DNA of 64,000 nucleotides from E44-bin89 sp034409565 (GTDB lineage: Bacteria > Chloroflexota > Dehalococcoidia > Dehalococcoidales > RBG-16-60-22). The stretch covers positions 62,001 to 126,000 of the forward strand of contig DAOUMS010000015.1 in NCBI GenBank assembly GCA_034409565.1. The letters run 5' to 3'. Position 1 is the first letter of the stretch. The number at the start of each line of letters is the position of its first letter. The notes beneath the pieces were generated by a model, which was not told the DNA's origin, did not search any database, and saw only the letters and a list, made by a program, of their open reading frames with translations. The position numbers were made by a program, and so were the translations under genes. Of this stretch, positions 39,266 to 48,234 are shown piece after piece.

Positions 39266-40768
39266 CTACTTACCCTTTCGCAAAGGGATATGCAGGGTAT
39301 TTTCAATATAGCTCACAGCTTCTTCTTTCGTACTTATTTCTCCGGTCGCCTGCGCCTCACGCACCGACTCCAGTATCTCGGCAAAGCGCGGCCCGGGAAC
39401 GAGTCCAAATATATTGATTATATCATGACCATCAACGAGCTTCAGGGGTGCCGTCAGCTTCTCTTCCTCCGCGTGCTTGGTCAGCACGTAGGCCATAACT
39501 GCAGCGTGTTCCCGCCAGTGGGCCAGGTCCAGATGCTTTCCCCGCGCCGCCAGATGGTCGGCCAGACTGAGGAAAAGGATGTCAATGCCAGCTTCCCCGG
39601 TATCGCGGAAATAGCGGTAAATAGCCCGGCTGGTCGGCAGCCCCTCCTGGCTCAACTGCGTTGGCCGGAGGTGATACCTCACCAGTAACTCCACCAGCTT
39701 TATCTCCCTGGTGCTGAACCTCAGTCTCTGCATGACATCAGTCGCGGCGAGGGCACCCTCTGTGGCATGGCCGAGGAAACGCGTTCGACCGGTCGCCTCA
39801 ACCGTCTTGGTCTGCGGCTTGGCAATATCGTGCAGCAGCGCTGACAGTCGCAACAGCGACTTCCTGGTGCTGCCGTGGCCGACCGCCTGCGAAAAGCGCT
39901 GCGCCAGTTCTTCCGACCAGGGTACGGCTTCCACGACTTCCCGGCCGCCGTATTCCCAGTCGCCCTCACGAAGCAAAAAGTCGACCGCCCTCACCGTGCG
40001 CAGCGAGTGTTCAAAGACGTCCCAGTAATGCTCCCTGGGCTGGGTCACTCCCTTCGTCTGCGCCAGCTCGGGAAAGATATGGCCCAGCAGCCCCAGCGCC
40101 TCAAGGTATTCGACGTGCTGACCGCTGCGCGGCAGATTCAGCAGCCGGAGCAATTCTTCCCTCACCCGCTCGCCAGCCACATTACCAATAAGATGAGCAT
40201 CGCGCTGAATGAGCGCCTCCGTAGCCTCGTTTATGGCAAAGGAAAGCTCAGCCGCCAGGCGGACCGCCCGCAGCAGGCGTACCGGGTCATCACTAAAGGC
40301 TGACTCGCTCACCACCCTGACAACACCGCGCTCGAGGTCATCCTGCCCGTGGCACGGGTCGATGAGTGGCGGCGACTGCGGATGGCTCAATAATTCTTCA
40401 AGTCCTATCGCCATGGCGTCTATGGTGAAGTCCCGCCTTGACAGGTCCTGCTCAATGCCGCCCTCGATGGTGGTAAAATCGAGCTCCCACTTTCTCTCCG
40501 CAGCGGTGAGCACCACCCGGCCTATCCGGTTGTCCTCATCGAGGGGAATATATTTGCCTTGCAATTCGGCAGCTATTCTGGAGGCCACCTCAAGCGCATC
40601 TTCAGCCACGGCAATATCAATATCTTCCACCTCACGCCCGAGCATCAGGTCGCGCACCATGCCGCCAGCGAGATACGCAACTGTCCCCCGGTCAGCAAGA
40701 GAGTGTTGAATTCGCGTTAAAAGGGACTGAATGTCCGATAAAATGGCTATCTTCACTTCCGCCGTCAT
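39266..40768 (-). CDS. CCA-adding enzyme / poly(A) polymerase family nucleotidyltransferase
   Basis: Adds or repairs the 3' CCA of tRNA. The start at 40768 (MTAEVK) gives 500 residues; a start at 40780 is also open. The head domain has YLAGGMVRDLMLGREVEDIDIAV with the two catalytic Asp, LDFTTIEGG, and RRDFTIDAMAIGL. An HD domain (LLHDIAKPQTK) follows near residue 300. This split into class II nucleotidyltransferase plus HD is typical for tRNA CCA enzymes in some bacteria, which can be A-adding or CC-adding; specificity is not set. It precedes secD by 12 bases on the same strand. Confidence 0.9.
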   Translation of the reverse strand: MTAEVKIAILSDIQSLLTRIQHSLADRGTVAYLAGGMVRDLMLGREVEDIDIAVAEDALEVASRIAAELQGKYIPLDEDNRIGRVVLTAAERKWELDFTTIEGGIEQDLSRRDFTIDAMAIGLEELLSHPQSPPLIDPCHGQDDLERGVVRVVSESAFSDDPVRLLRAVRLAAELSFAINEATEALIQRDAHLIGNVAGERVREELLRLLNLPRSGQHVEYLEALGLLGHIFPELAQTKGVTQPREHYWDVFEHSLRTVRAVDFLLREGDWEYGGREVVEAVPWSEELAQRFSQAVGHGSTRKSLLRLSALLHDIAKPQTKTVEATGRTRFLGHATEGALAATDVMQRLRFSTREIKLVELLVRYHLRPTQLSQEGLPTSRAIYRYFRDTGEAGIDILFLSLADHLAARGKHLDLAHWREHAAVMAYVLTKHAEEEKLTAPLKLVDGHDIINIFGLVPGPRFAEILESVREAQATGEISTKEEAVSYIENTLHIPLRKGK

Positions 40769-40863
40769 TAAAGAGTGCATCCGTTAAACTATACTGGAAG
40801 CGGCGCATTTTATCAAGTCTGGTCAGCTTGACGCTTACCGTCTGAGCGGGTTAATATGGGCCG

Positions 40864-42168
40864 ATGGCAGTCAGGCGCTCCGGACTTTCTTACGCGTGGA
40901 TAATGGTGGGCATCGTCATCATCAGCATGACGCTCATCTACGGCATCAGGCATTCCTTTGCCGTCTTTTTCCCTTCCATTCTGGAGGAGTTCGGCTGGAA
41001 CCGCGGCAGCACCGCCTTCATGCTTTCCCTGAACCTGCTCGTCTACGGCTCCATAGCACCGTTCGCCGGCAGTCTTGGCGACCGCTGGAAACCGCACCGC
41101 GTTATGCCCATCGGCCTTATCGTTCTGGGCCTGGCAACAGCGGGCTGCGCCTTTGCCCAAGAGCTGTGGCATTTCTATTTGCTTCTTGGCTTTGTGGCCG
41201 CCATCGGGATGTCCTGCGCCGGCTGGCCTCTTCTGGCTCCGGCACTGGCCAACTGGTTTGCCCGCAAGCGGGGGCTGGCCATGGGACTGGCCCAGACAGG
41301 GGCCGGCTTCAGTTTCACCTACGGCCTGTACGCTGAGTTGGCCATAGCGCAGCTGGGCTGGCGCCACGCCTACTTTGTCCTGGCGGGCACGCTCTGGGTA
41401 ATACTTTTACCGCTCTACCTTTTCTTCTTCCATTTCCGACCGGAGAGCAAGGGGCTTAAACCCTACGGGGCGGGGGAACTGGCAATGACTGCTGTTGAAG
41501 CACCTGAGGTATCTCAGGCCAGTAAATCCCCAAGGCACCACTGGACACTCAGGCAGGCACTCGGTACCTACCAGCTCTGGCTGATGATGCTGGCTTACTT
41601 TCTCTTCTGGGGCATCGGCACCTACATGGTAATCACCCATCAGGTCAAGTTTGCCGAAGACGTTGGCTACAGCAGCATCTTTGCTGCCTCCATCTTTGCC
41701 CTTTACGGCTTCAGCCTCATCGGGGGAAATCTTTCTTGCGGCATATCAGACCGCATCGGCCGGGAGATGACGATTACGCTCGCCAGTACGCTGATGATTA
41801 TCGCCCTTCTGGCCCTGGTCTCGGTGAAGGACACCTCCCAGCCCTGGCTCCTCTACGTGTACGCTATATGCTTCGGCTACGGAGGCGGCTTTTTCACCCC
41901 TACCATGACCGCCGGTGCGGCCGACATCTTCCACGGAAAGCACTTCGGTGCCATTGCCGGCGTACTGCTCACCGGTATGGGCGTCGGGGGAGTTATCGGG
42001 CCGTGGCTGGGCGGCTACATTCACGATATTACCGGCAGCTACACCAGCGCCTTTTTCCTCTGCATGGCTGCCTTCGCTCTAGCCTGCGCCTCGTTCTGGC
42101 TCGCCGCGCCGAGAAATGCAGACAAGCTGAATGCTAAAATAACAAAAACTGGTACATCGTCTGATTAA
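40864..42168 (+). CDS. MFS transporter (OFA/MCT-like)
   Basis: A 434-residue transporter with about 12 helices. It resembles oxalate/formate antiporter and monocarboxylate-transporter-like MFS proteins: RHSFAVFFPSILEEFGWNRG near the first helices, GPWLGGYIHDITGSYTSAF near the end. Such proteins often move organic acids. A cytoplasmic loop of about 40 residues divides the two halves (EAPEVSQASKSPRHHW). Substrate unknown. Confidence 0.87.
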   Translation: MAVRRSGLSYAWIMVGIVIISMTLIYGIRHSFAVFFPSILEEFGWNRGSTAFMLSLNLLVYGSIAPFAGSLGDRWKPHRVMPIGLIVLGLATAGCAFAQELWHFYLLLGFVAAIGMSCAGWPLLAPALANWFARKRGLAMGLAQTGAGFSFTYGLYAELAIAQLGWRHAYFVLAGTLWVILLPLYLFFFHFRPESKGLKPYGAGELAMTAVEAPEVSQASKSPRHHWTLRQALGTYQLWLMMLAYFLFWGIGTYMVITHQVKFAEDVGYSSIFAASIFALYGFSLIGGNLSCGISDRIGREMTITLASTLMIIALLALVSVKDTSQPWLLYVYAICFGYGGGFFTPTMTAGAADIFHGKHFGAIAGVLLTGMGVGGVIGPWLGGYIHDITGSYTSAFFLCMAAFALACASFWLAAPRNADKLNAKITKTGTSSD

Positions 42169-42202
42169 CGCCGCTGCCATGTTATTCGAGAGGGAAAAAC
42201 CA

Positions 42203-42988
42203 GTGTCTGATAAAGCGCTGGACAATCTGGCCGACAGGGTAGCCGACCTTATTGCCCGGTCGGAGAGAACCGTGGTGTTCACCGGTGCTGGCGTCAGCAC
42301 CGAATCGGGCATACCGGACTTCCGCAGCCCGGGCGGTATCTGGGAACGCTTTGACCCCGACGATTTTACCTATCAGAAGTTCATCAGCGATGCCAGCGCC
42401 AGATGGAAACAATGGCAGATGCTCTGGAAGGAGCGCCTGACGGAGACGGTGCAGCCAAACCCCGCCCACCACGCCATCGCGGAACTGGACAGAATGGGCA
42501 AGCTCGACTGCGTGATTACCCAGAACGTGGACAGCCTGCACCAGGCTGCCGGCGTCCCCGATGACAAGGTGTTTGAGCTGCACGGCAGCATGCGCTGGGT
42601 GGTCTGCCTGCAGTGCAGCCGGAAATACCCCATGCCGGAAATAAGAAAGAGGTTGGAAGCAGGCGAGGAAGTCCCCGATTGTGAGGCATGCCACGGCATA
42701 CTGAAACCGGATGTCGTCCTTTTCGGTGAGGCACTGCCGGACGAAGTATTCTCGGCAGCCGCCAACCGTGCCGAGAACTGCCACCTTTTTATCGTCGTCG
42801 GCTCAAGCCTGGTGGTCTACCCTGCCGCACAGATTCCGGCCTATGCTGTCCATGCCGGCGCCGAGCTGGTTATCATAAACCTCAGTGAGACAGCCATGGA
42901 TACACGGGCAAGCATACTCATCCGGGCCAGGGCCGGAGAGGCAATGACCAAGATAGTGCAGAAACTGGCCGAAAAGGGGCACGGTTGA
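42203..42988 (+). CDS. cobB: NAD-dependent protein deacylase (Sir2/CobB)
   Basis: Removes acyl groups from lysine using NAD. I start at the GTG at 42203, with AGAGGG (42190-42195) seven bases ahead; an ATG at 42179 lacks a ribosome site. The 261-residue enzyme has GAGVSTESGIPDFRSPGG, TQNVDSLHQAAG, the catalytic His in VFELHGSM and the zinc cysteines CLQC and CEAC, then GSSLVVYPA. Motif spacing is normal. Class III sirtuin features (Tyr and Arg for succinyl groups) are not obvious. Confidence 0.93.
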   Translation: MSDKALDNLADRVADLIARSERTVVFTGAGVSTESGIPDFRSPGGIWERFDPDDFTYQKFISDASARWKQWQMLWKERLTETVQPNPAHHAIAELDRMGKLDCVITQNVDSLHQAAGVPDDKVFELHGSMRWVVCLQCSRKYPMPEIRKRLEAGEEVPDCEACHGILKPDVVLFGEALPDEVFSAAANRAENCHLFIVVGSSLVVYPAAQIPAYAVHAGAELVIINLSETAMDTRASILIRARAGEAMTKIVQKLAEKGHG

Positions 42989-43013
42989 ATTGATACCGCC
43001 CTTAAACTATAAT
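42985..43013 (+). promoter_or_regulatory. Promoter for the MeaB-like gene
   Basis: TTGAAT (42985-42990) overlaps the sirtuin stop; TATAAT at 43008-43013, spacer 17. The gene starts at 43053. Confidence 0.6.
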
Positions 43014-43052
43014 TTAGTGGCTCCTAAATCCAGCGCTGCTTGATGCTCAGTA

Positions 43053-44045
43053 ATGAAAGCTAAACTTGCCTCTAAAGTATTATCCGGAGATACCATCGCC
43101 GCCGCCAAGCTCATCAGCGGCATCGCCGACGAGGTGCCCGGCGCCTTCGAGGAAATGGGCCAAATTTACCCCCACACGGGAAAAGCGTACATTATCGGCA
43201 TAACCGGTTCACCGGGCGCCGGTAAGAGCACCCTGACCAGCAACCTTATCAGCCACTTTCGCCAGGAGGGCATGACCATCGGCGTCATTGCCATTGACCC
43301 GACAAGTGCCTTCACCGGTGGCGCATTGCTGGGCGACCGGGTCCGGATGCAGCAACACGGCGAGGATAAAGACGTTTTCATCCGCAGCCTGGCCACGCGG
43401 GGCTTGCAGGGTGGTCTAGCCAAAGCCACCGTCGGAGCAATCCACATCATGGACGCGATGGGCAAGGATATCATTCTGGTGGAGACCGTGGGCTCAGGGC
43501 AGATAGAAATAGACATCACCAGAGTGGCCGATACCACCCTGTTCGTCATGACACCGGCGGCCGGCGACGCCATTCAGATGATGAAGGCGGGCATACTGGA
43601 AGCCACCGACATCTTTGTCATCAACAAGGCAGACAAGGGAGACGCCGACATTGTCAATACCGACCTCCAGGCAATGCTCTCAATGCGGAACTGGCGCCCT
43701 GACGAATGGCGACCCGGCATCGTCCTCACCGAAGCCATCTACAACAAGGGTACTGCGGCACTGGCCGCCGAGATATCCAGGCACCGGGAATATCTTACCA
43801 GCACCGGTGAACTGCAGAAACGCAAGCAAATGAGACTGAAACTGGAACTGATGGAAACGGTGGAAGGACTCCTCAGGGACTGCGTCGCCAATATTGACCA
43901 CGGCGACTACCTGGCCGGGCTGATTGACGACCTTATCAAGGGGAAGGCAGAACCGCAGGCGGCGGCCCGGCAACTAATCAACCGGCTGGCCAGCGACCTC
44001 GTCCAGCCTCAGCAGCGCGGTAAATCATCCCGTAAAACAGCCTGA
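43053..44045 (+). CDS. meaB: MeaB/ArgK-family GTPase (mutase chaperone)
   Basis: G3E GTPase that loads and guards the B12 cofactor of methylmalonyl-CoA or related mutases. In 330 residues it shows Walker A GSPGAGKSTLTS (about 51-62), DPTSAFTGGALLGDRVRM, the Asp/Glu motif VETVGSGQIEIDI and NKADKGDAD. The C-terminal helices are typical for the dimer. No mutase gene is nearby, so the partner lies elsewhere. It has its own promoter. Confidence 0.93.
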   Translation: MKAKLASKVLSGDTIAAAKLISGIADEVPGAFEEMGQIYPHTGKAYIIGITGSPGAGKSTLTSNLISHFRQEGMTIGVIAIDPTSAFTGGALLGDRVRMQQHGEDKDVFIRSLATRGLQGGLAKATVGAIHIMDAMGKDIILVETVGSGQIEIDITRVADTTLFVMTPAAGDAIQMMKAGILEATDIFVINKADKGDADIVNTDLQAMLSMRNWRPDEWRPGIVLTEAIYNKGTAALAAEISRHREYLTSTGELQKRKQMRLKLELMETVEGLLRDCVANIDHGDYLAGLIDDLIKGKAEPQAAARQLINRLASDLVQPQQRGKSSRKTA

Positions 44046-44076
44046 TATGCCCAGACGAATCTACCCGCCAATTCTA

Positions 44077-44105
44077 TTGACATGTTAAGGCAAATCATAT
44101 ATAGT
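44077..44105 (+). promoter_or_regulatory. Strong promoter for the DUF2807 lipoprotein
   Basis: TTGACA (44077-44082) and TATAGT (44100-44105), spacer 17, one mismatch in total. The gene starts at 44135 with AGGAAG ahead. Confidence 0.75.
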
Positions 44106-44134
44106 GAGACATTTACCGCTAGGAAGTATATAAC

Positions 44135-44932
44135 ATGAGTAAATACAGATTGGCCAGCATTGTCCTTGCCATAATCATGGGTCTCTTAACCGTTGTTAGT
44201 GGGTGTACCCCTGGAGTTGGCCCCACTGTAACCGGCTCAGGTAAACTGGCAAGCTGGGAATTCAATTACCGTGACTTCACCAAGGTAGAAGCCGGTTACG
44301 CATTCGATATTGAGATTAACAAGGCGGATACTTACCTGGTCCGTATCAGCATCGACGACAATTCATATGAGCACCTTGACATCAGCCAGAGCGGTGACAC
44401 GCTGTATCTAAGGCTGAAACCGAATTATAACTACATGAACGTAACGCGGAAAGCCACTATCAATTTACCGGATTTAGAAAGTCTGGGATTATCCGGTGCC
44501 TCGAAAGCAAAGATAAGCGGCGGGTTCAGTTCCTCCCATGCGGTTGATTTTGACCTGTCGGGAGCCAGTCAGGTGGATATCGGCAGTATGAAGGCCGGCA
44601 ACACTAATTTTGGACTCTCTGGCGCCAGTAAAGCCTCCGGCAGTATTGAAATGGCTAACGGGAGGTTCGACCTGTCAGGCGCCAGCTCTCTTGAACTGGA
44701 AGGCTCGGCTAATGATATTGATGTCGAGGCCTCGGGGGCCAGCCACGTGGAACTGCCCGACTTCTCGGTTGTGGATGCCGATATAAATCTCAGCGGTGCC
44801 AGCGATATTACCATTAATGCCAGCGGCCGACTGGACGGTAACCTGAGTGGCGGCTCCAGACTTATCTATATGGGCAATCCCACAATGGGCAGCATCAGCG
44901 CCAGTGGCGGCTCAACGATAAGTAAGAAATAG
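44135..44932 (+). CDS. DUF2807 (GIN-domain) lipoprotein
   Basis: A 265-residue surface lipoprotein. A signal peptide ends in the lipobox VVSGC (Cys near 25). The DUF2807 beta-helix follows: about eight near-repeats of [L/F]xLSGAS-type motifs (LGLSGASKAKI, FDLSGASQVDI, FGLSGASKASG, FDLSGASSLEL, INLSGASDITI and others) every 20 or so residues. The fold is right-handed beta-helix in known relatives; the function is not known. Next gene is an acyltransferase, 23 bases downstream. Confidence 0.9.
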   Translation: MSKYRLASIVLAIIMGLLTVVSGCTPGVGPTVTGSGKLASWEFNYRDFTKVEAGYAFDIEINKADTYLVRISIDDNSYEHLDISQSGDTLYLRLKPNYNYMNVTRKATINLPDLESLGLSGASKAKISGGFSSSHAVDFDLSGASQVDIGSMKAGNTNFGLSGASKASGSIEMANGRFDLSGASSLELEGSANDIDVEASGASHVELPDFSVVDADINLSGASDITINASGRLDGNLSGGSRLIYMGNPTMGSISASGGSTISKK

Positions 44933-44955
44933 AATATTGCCCACGCAGGTGAATT

Positions 44956-46149
44956 ATGAGCAGCCATATATCGCAAGTCGGTAAATCTGAGGCAACACCC
45001 AGACCCGCCAGACTTTACTACATCGACTGGCTACGAGTCCTGGCCATGTTCTCGATATTTTTCTTTCATAATGCCAGGTTCTTTGATTTTGGGGACTGGC
45101 ACGTTAAGAATGCCGAGACAAATCTCGGCGCGGAGATTTTTATAGATTTCTTTGCCCTCTGGATGATGCCAATATTCTTTGTCCTCGCCGGAGCGGCCGT
45201 ATTTTATGCCCTGAAATTCAGGACTGCTGGCGGGTTTGCCAAGGAGAGAACCCTGCGCATCCTGATTCCCATAGTTATCCTCGGCTGGTTTATCATGTCC
45301 CCACCGCAGGTCTATCTGGAACGGCTGACCCACGGGGACTTTAGCGGAAACCTCTTCCAGTTCCTTCCTCACTATTTCGACGGCATTTATGGCGTCGGCG
45401 GCAATTTTGCCTTCGTGCCCATGCATCTGTGGTTCTTATGGCTCCTCTTCGTCTATTCCCTGATTTTACTACCACTCTTCTTTCCCGACAAAAGAACCGG
45501 AAGGAGCCTCGGCTCCAGGCTGGCCACCCTGTTTGAAAACCCCTGGACTTTAGTTGTCCCGGTGCTGCTGCTTGCCACGTCGGAAGTGTTTTTAGGCTCT
45601 CTTGGCGGCCTTTTATCGTGGGGAGGTGGCTGGAACCACCCTTCATATCTGGTATTCTTTATCAGCGGATACCTGATGTTCTCCAACGCACGGATTCAGG
45701 AAAAAATAAAGAGATATGCTGTAATCACCCTTATGGCGGCTCTGGTTTTACAGGCCGTGCACTATTTTGAGCAGTTTGGAGTCATTAAAATAGATATTCC
45801 AGATAGCACACTGGCATATCTCGGAATTGGGATATTTGACACCCTGCGGTCATGGTTATTTATTATGGCCATACTCGGCTTTGGCAGCCGATATCTTAAC
45901 TCTAATAACAGATTCCTGGGATATGCCAATGAGGCAGTCTTACCGTTCTATATACTGCACCAGACGATAATCCTCATTATCGGTTTCTTCGTTGTCCAGT
46001 GGAGCATAGGTATCGCGCCAAAATACTTCATAACTACCACAACTTCATTTATAGCCATAATGGCTGTCTATGAGTTTCTGGTCAGGCGTGTAAATGTTCT
46101 TCGTTTCTTATTTGGCATGAGGTTAAAGAAGAAAACAACAGCAACATGA
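44956..46149 (+). CDS. Membrane acyltransferase (acyltransferase_3 family)
   Basis: A 397-residue polytopic protein of the acyltransferase_3 family, which acylates surface sugars, lipids or peptides. The N-terminal YYIDWLRVLAMFSIFFFHNARFF contains the conserved His and Arg; other segments form about ten helices. The signature of NodX/OafA/OpgC types is clear, but the acceptor is not. It sits in a run with the lipoprotein and the 2TM gene. Confidence 0.88.
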   Translation: MSSHISQVGKSEATPRPARLYYIDWLRVLAMFSIFFFHNARFFDFGDWHVKNAETNLGAEIFIDFFALWMMPIFFVLAGAAVFYALKFRTAGGFAKERTLRILIPIVILGWFIMSPPQVYLERLTHGDFSGNLFQFLPHYFDGIYGVGGNFAFVPMHLWFLWLLFVYSLILLPLFFPDKRTGRSLGSRLATLFENPWTLVVPVLLLATSEVFLGSLGGLLSWGGGWNHPSYLVFFISGYLMFSNARIQEKIKRYAVITLMAALVLQAVHYFEQFGVIKIDIPDSTLAYLGIGIFDTLRSWLFIMAILGFGSRYLNSNNRFLGYANEAVLPFYILHQTIILIIGFFVVQWSIGIAPKYFITTTTSFIAIMAVYEFLVRRVNVLRFLFGMRLKKKTTAT

Positions 46150-46180
46150 ATATAGCATCCTGATATAAGGAGATTAAGAA

Positions 46181-46468
46181 ATGGCAAAACAGTTATCCGA
46201 AGAGCAAATCTATGAGGAGGCCACAAAGAGAGTTAAAGCAAAGAGACGCTTCTGGGGTAGCTTTATCACCTACGCGGTAGTGAATATCATATGCTTCTTT
46301 ATATGGGCACTTACTGGTGGAGGGTACCCCTGGTTCCTCTGGGTCTTGGGCCCCTGGGGTATTGTTATCATATTGCCCCACTATTTGCGTGTCTTTGTCC
46401 TTGGCGGGAAATCAGAGAAAAGAGCAATAGAACAAGAGGTTGAGAGGATAAAAAAAGAACAGAGTTAG
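46181..46468 (+). CDS. 2TM domain protein
   Basis: A 95-residue protein with two hydrophobic helices. The start AKQLSEEQIYEEATKRVKAKR then FITYAVVNIICFFIWALTG fits the 2TM domain family (often next to histidine kinases). AAGGAG lies ahead of the ATG. It ends in a charged helix EKRAIEQEVERIKKEQS. No kinase is nearby. Function unknown. Confidence 0.85.
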   Translation: MAKQLSEEQIYEEATKRVKAKRRFWGSFITYAVVNIICFFIWALTGGGYPWFLWVLGPWGIVIILPHYLRVFVLGGKSEKRAIEQEVERIKKEQS

Positions 46469-46540
46469 CCCACTATTCAAAGGCCGTTTTGTTCGAATTA
46501 TACTCTAAAAAATCTCTATATTTTTAAACGCTGTTACAAC

Positions 46541-46957
46541 CTATTTTCCCAGCTCAAAGGTCGGGCTGGCGCCCTCGCCGGCGGAGTATTTATCGCCGGG
46601 GAAAACCCTGGTTTCGGTCATCCTGACCCGCTTGCCGATAAGCGCTTCCATCGTTGCCTTTTCCGGGTCCGTGTTAACCAGATTGCCCATAATCCAGGGG
46701 CCTTCATCAAGCTCAACCAGCAGGATGATGTAGGGCACCTCGCCCTCACGTCCCTCGGCAGCAACATTACAGGTGGTAAAGGTCTGTATCCTGCCGGTGC
46801 CTTTTAGCTCCAGAACCTCCAGTTCCGGGCTGGCGCAGCTGCGGCACACCATTTTGGGCGGCACGGTCACCTTGCCGCAGTTATTACACTTCAGTCCCAG
46901 CAGTTTTTTCTGCTTCAGCGCTTCGCTGTACTCTTTATAGGTCAGTTTATATTCCAT
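46541..46957 (-). CDS. Zn-ribbon and OB-fold (DUF35) protein
   Basis: A 138-residue DUF35/ChsH2-type acyl-CoA-binding protein. A rubredoxin-like zinc ribbon (CNNC and CRSC, residues about 25-45) precedes the OB fold (GTGRIQTFTTCNVA, VELDEGPWIMGNL). These proteins act as partners of thiolases or SCPx enzymes, and the thiolase gene is encoded just upstream on the same strand (29 bases), which supports that role. Confidence 0.9.
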   Translation of the reverse strand: MEYKLTYKEYSEALKQKKLLGLKCNNCGKVTVPPKMVCRSCASPELEVLELKGTGRIQTFTTCNVAAEGREGEVPYIILLVELDEGPWIMGNLVNTDPEKATMEALIGKRVRMTETRVFPGDKYSAGEGASPTFELGK

Positions 46958-46986
46958 CCTTGCCTCCAGGTATAAAACACCTTTTA

Positions 46987-48165
46987 TTACCAGCCCCGCT
47001 GCAGAATCATGTTGACCAGGGTGCAGCCATCCCCGCCCAGGGTATCGGTCATGCCGGTTTTGGCCCCTTCCACCTGACGCTCCGGCGCCACCTCCCCCCG
47101 GAACTGCTTGGTTATCTCGTAGACCTGCCCGGCACCGGTGGCACCGATGGGATGGCCCTTTGCCTTCAGGCCGCCGGAAAGATTGATGGCGACCCTACCG
47201 CCAATGCCAGCCTCGCCTTTCATCCAGGCCTCACCAGAGGTACCAAAATCGAAAAAGCCGAGGCTTTCCGCGGCAATCAGGCTGGCAATACTGAAACAAT
47301 CGTGCAGCTCGCAGACATCGATATCCTCCGGTCTGAGTCCGGCCATGTCATACGCCTGCTTCGCCGAGATTTCTCTGGCCCTGAGCCTGGGGAGGTAATC
47401 CTGCTGGCTGGCCATAGGCCCGTTTGAGGCCTGTCCCACCCCGGTAATGAACACCGGCTTACTGGTCAGTTTTTTGGCCGCCTCTTCCGACGCCAGCACG
47501 AGGGAGGCGGCACCATCGGAAAACGGGCAGCAGTCATGCAGCTGCAGTGGCGTGCTCACCATGAAGGAACTCAAAACCGCCTCCATGGTCACTTCCTTGC
47601 GCAGGTGTGCCTGAGGGTTGAACATACCGTACCTGTACGACTGCACGGACACGGTAGCCAGCTGCTCCTTCAGCCTGAGCAGTGGTACGTTATATTTCGC
47701 CGCGTACAGGTGGGCCAGCATGGCGAAAACCGCCGGGAAGGTGATACCAGAAGGGAACTCGTAGCGCGAGTCGCTGAACATGGCAAAGGTGCGCGTGGCC
47801 AACGGCGTTCCCATGGTGGCCGCCCTCTCCACGCCACCGGCCAGGACCACATCGTAGAAACCGGAAGCCACCCACATCCAGGCATCGCGTACCGCCATAC
47901 TTGCCGAGGCACAGGCACCTTCATATCGATTGGCCGGCACATTGAAGCAGCCGATGTTTTCGGCGGCAAAGGCCTGCATCGAGCCCTGTCCTTCGGAAAA
48001 ATCCCCCAGCACGTTGCCCAGGAAAAGGGCCTGAATATCCTTTGGTTTCAGGTTTGATTCCGCGAGGGCATCGGCAGTAGCTTCGGCAAAAAGCTCAACG
48101 CTGGTCTTTTCCTGCGGACCGCTGAACTTGGTTTCTCCCACGCCGACTACGGCTACTTTACGCAT
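46987..48165 (-). CDS. Thiolase (SCPx-like acetyl-CoA acetyltransferase)
   Basis: A 392-residue thiolase-superfamily enzyme. It has NRYEGACASASMAVRDAW with the nucleophilic Cys near residue 90, VCELHDCFSIA near residue 295 and GGLKAKGHPIGATGAGQVYE near 339, typical for non-decarboxylating SCPx-type thiolases. With the DUF35 partner it probably cleaves or forms beta-ketoacyl-CoA. It fits acyl-CoA oxidation with the dehydrogenase and EtfAB encoded at 16-19 kb. Confidence 0.92.
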   Translation of the reverse strand: MRKVAVVGVGETKFSGPQEKTSVELFAEATADALAESNLKPKDIQALFLGNVLGDFSEGQGSMQAFAAENIGCFNVPANRYEGACASASMAVRDAWMWVASGFYDVVLAGGVERAATMGTPLATRTFAMFSDSRYEFPSGITFPAVFAMLAHLYAAKYNVPLLRLKEQLATVSVQSYRYGMFNPQAHLRKEVTMEAVLSSFMVSTPLQLHDCCPFSDGAASLVLASEEAAKKLTSKPVFITGVGQASNGPMASQQDYLPRLRAREISAKQAYDMAGLRPEDIDVCELHDCFSIASLIAAESLGFFDFGTSGEAWMKGEAGIGGRVAINLSGGLKAKGHPIGATGAGQVYEITKQFRGEVAPERQVEGAKTGMTDTLGGDGCTLVNMILQRGW

Positions 48166-48202
48166 ATTTTCCTCCTGTGCAGAATATCAATCTCATATAA
48201 TT

Positions 48203-48231
48203 AACTTACAATATTACCATTATGCCGTCAA
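48203..48231 (-). promoter_or_regulatory. Possible promoter for the thiolase gene
   Basis: Minus-strand TTGACG (48226-48231) and TAAGTT (48203-48208), spacer 17, just after the upstream gene's stop. The -10 box is poor. Confidence 0.35.
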
Positions 48232-48234
48232 ACG

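Noticed and set aside
37970..39688. 572-residue plus-strand ORF
   Set aside because: It is antisense to secD and the CCA-enzyme gene; the composition is that of a shadow frame in GC-rich DNA.
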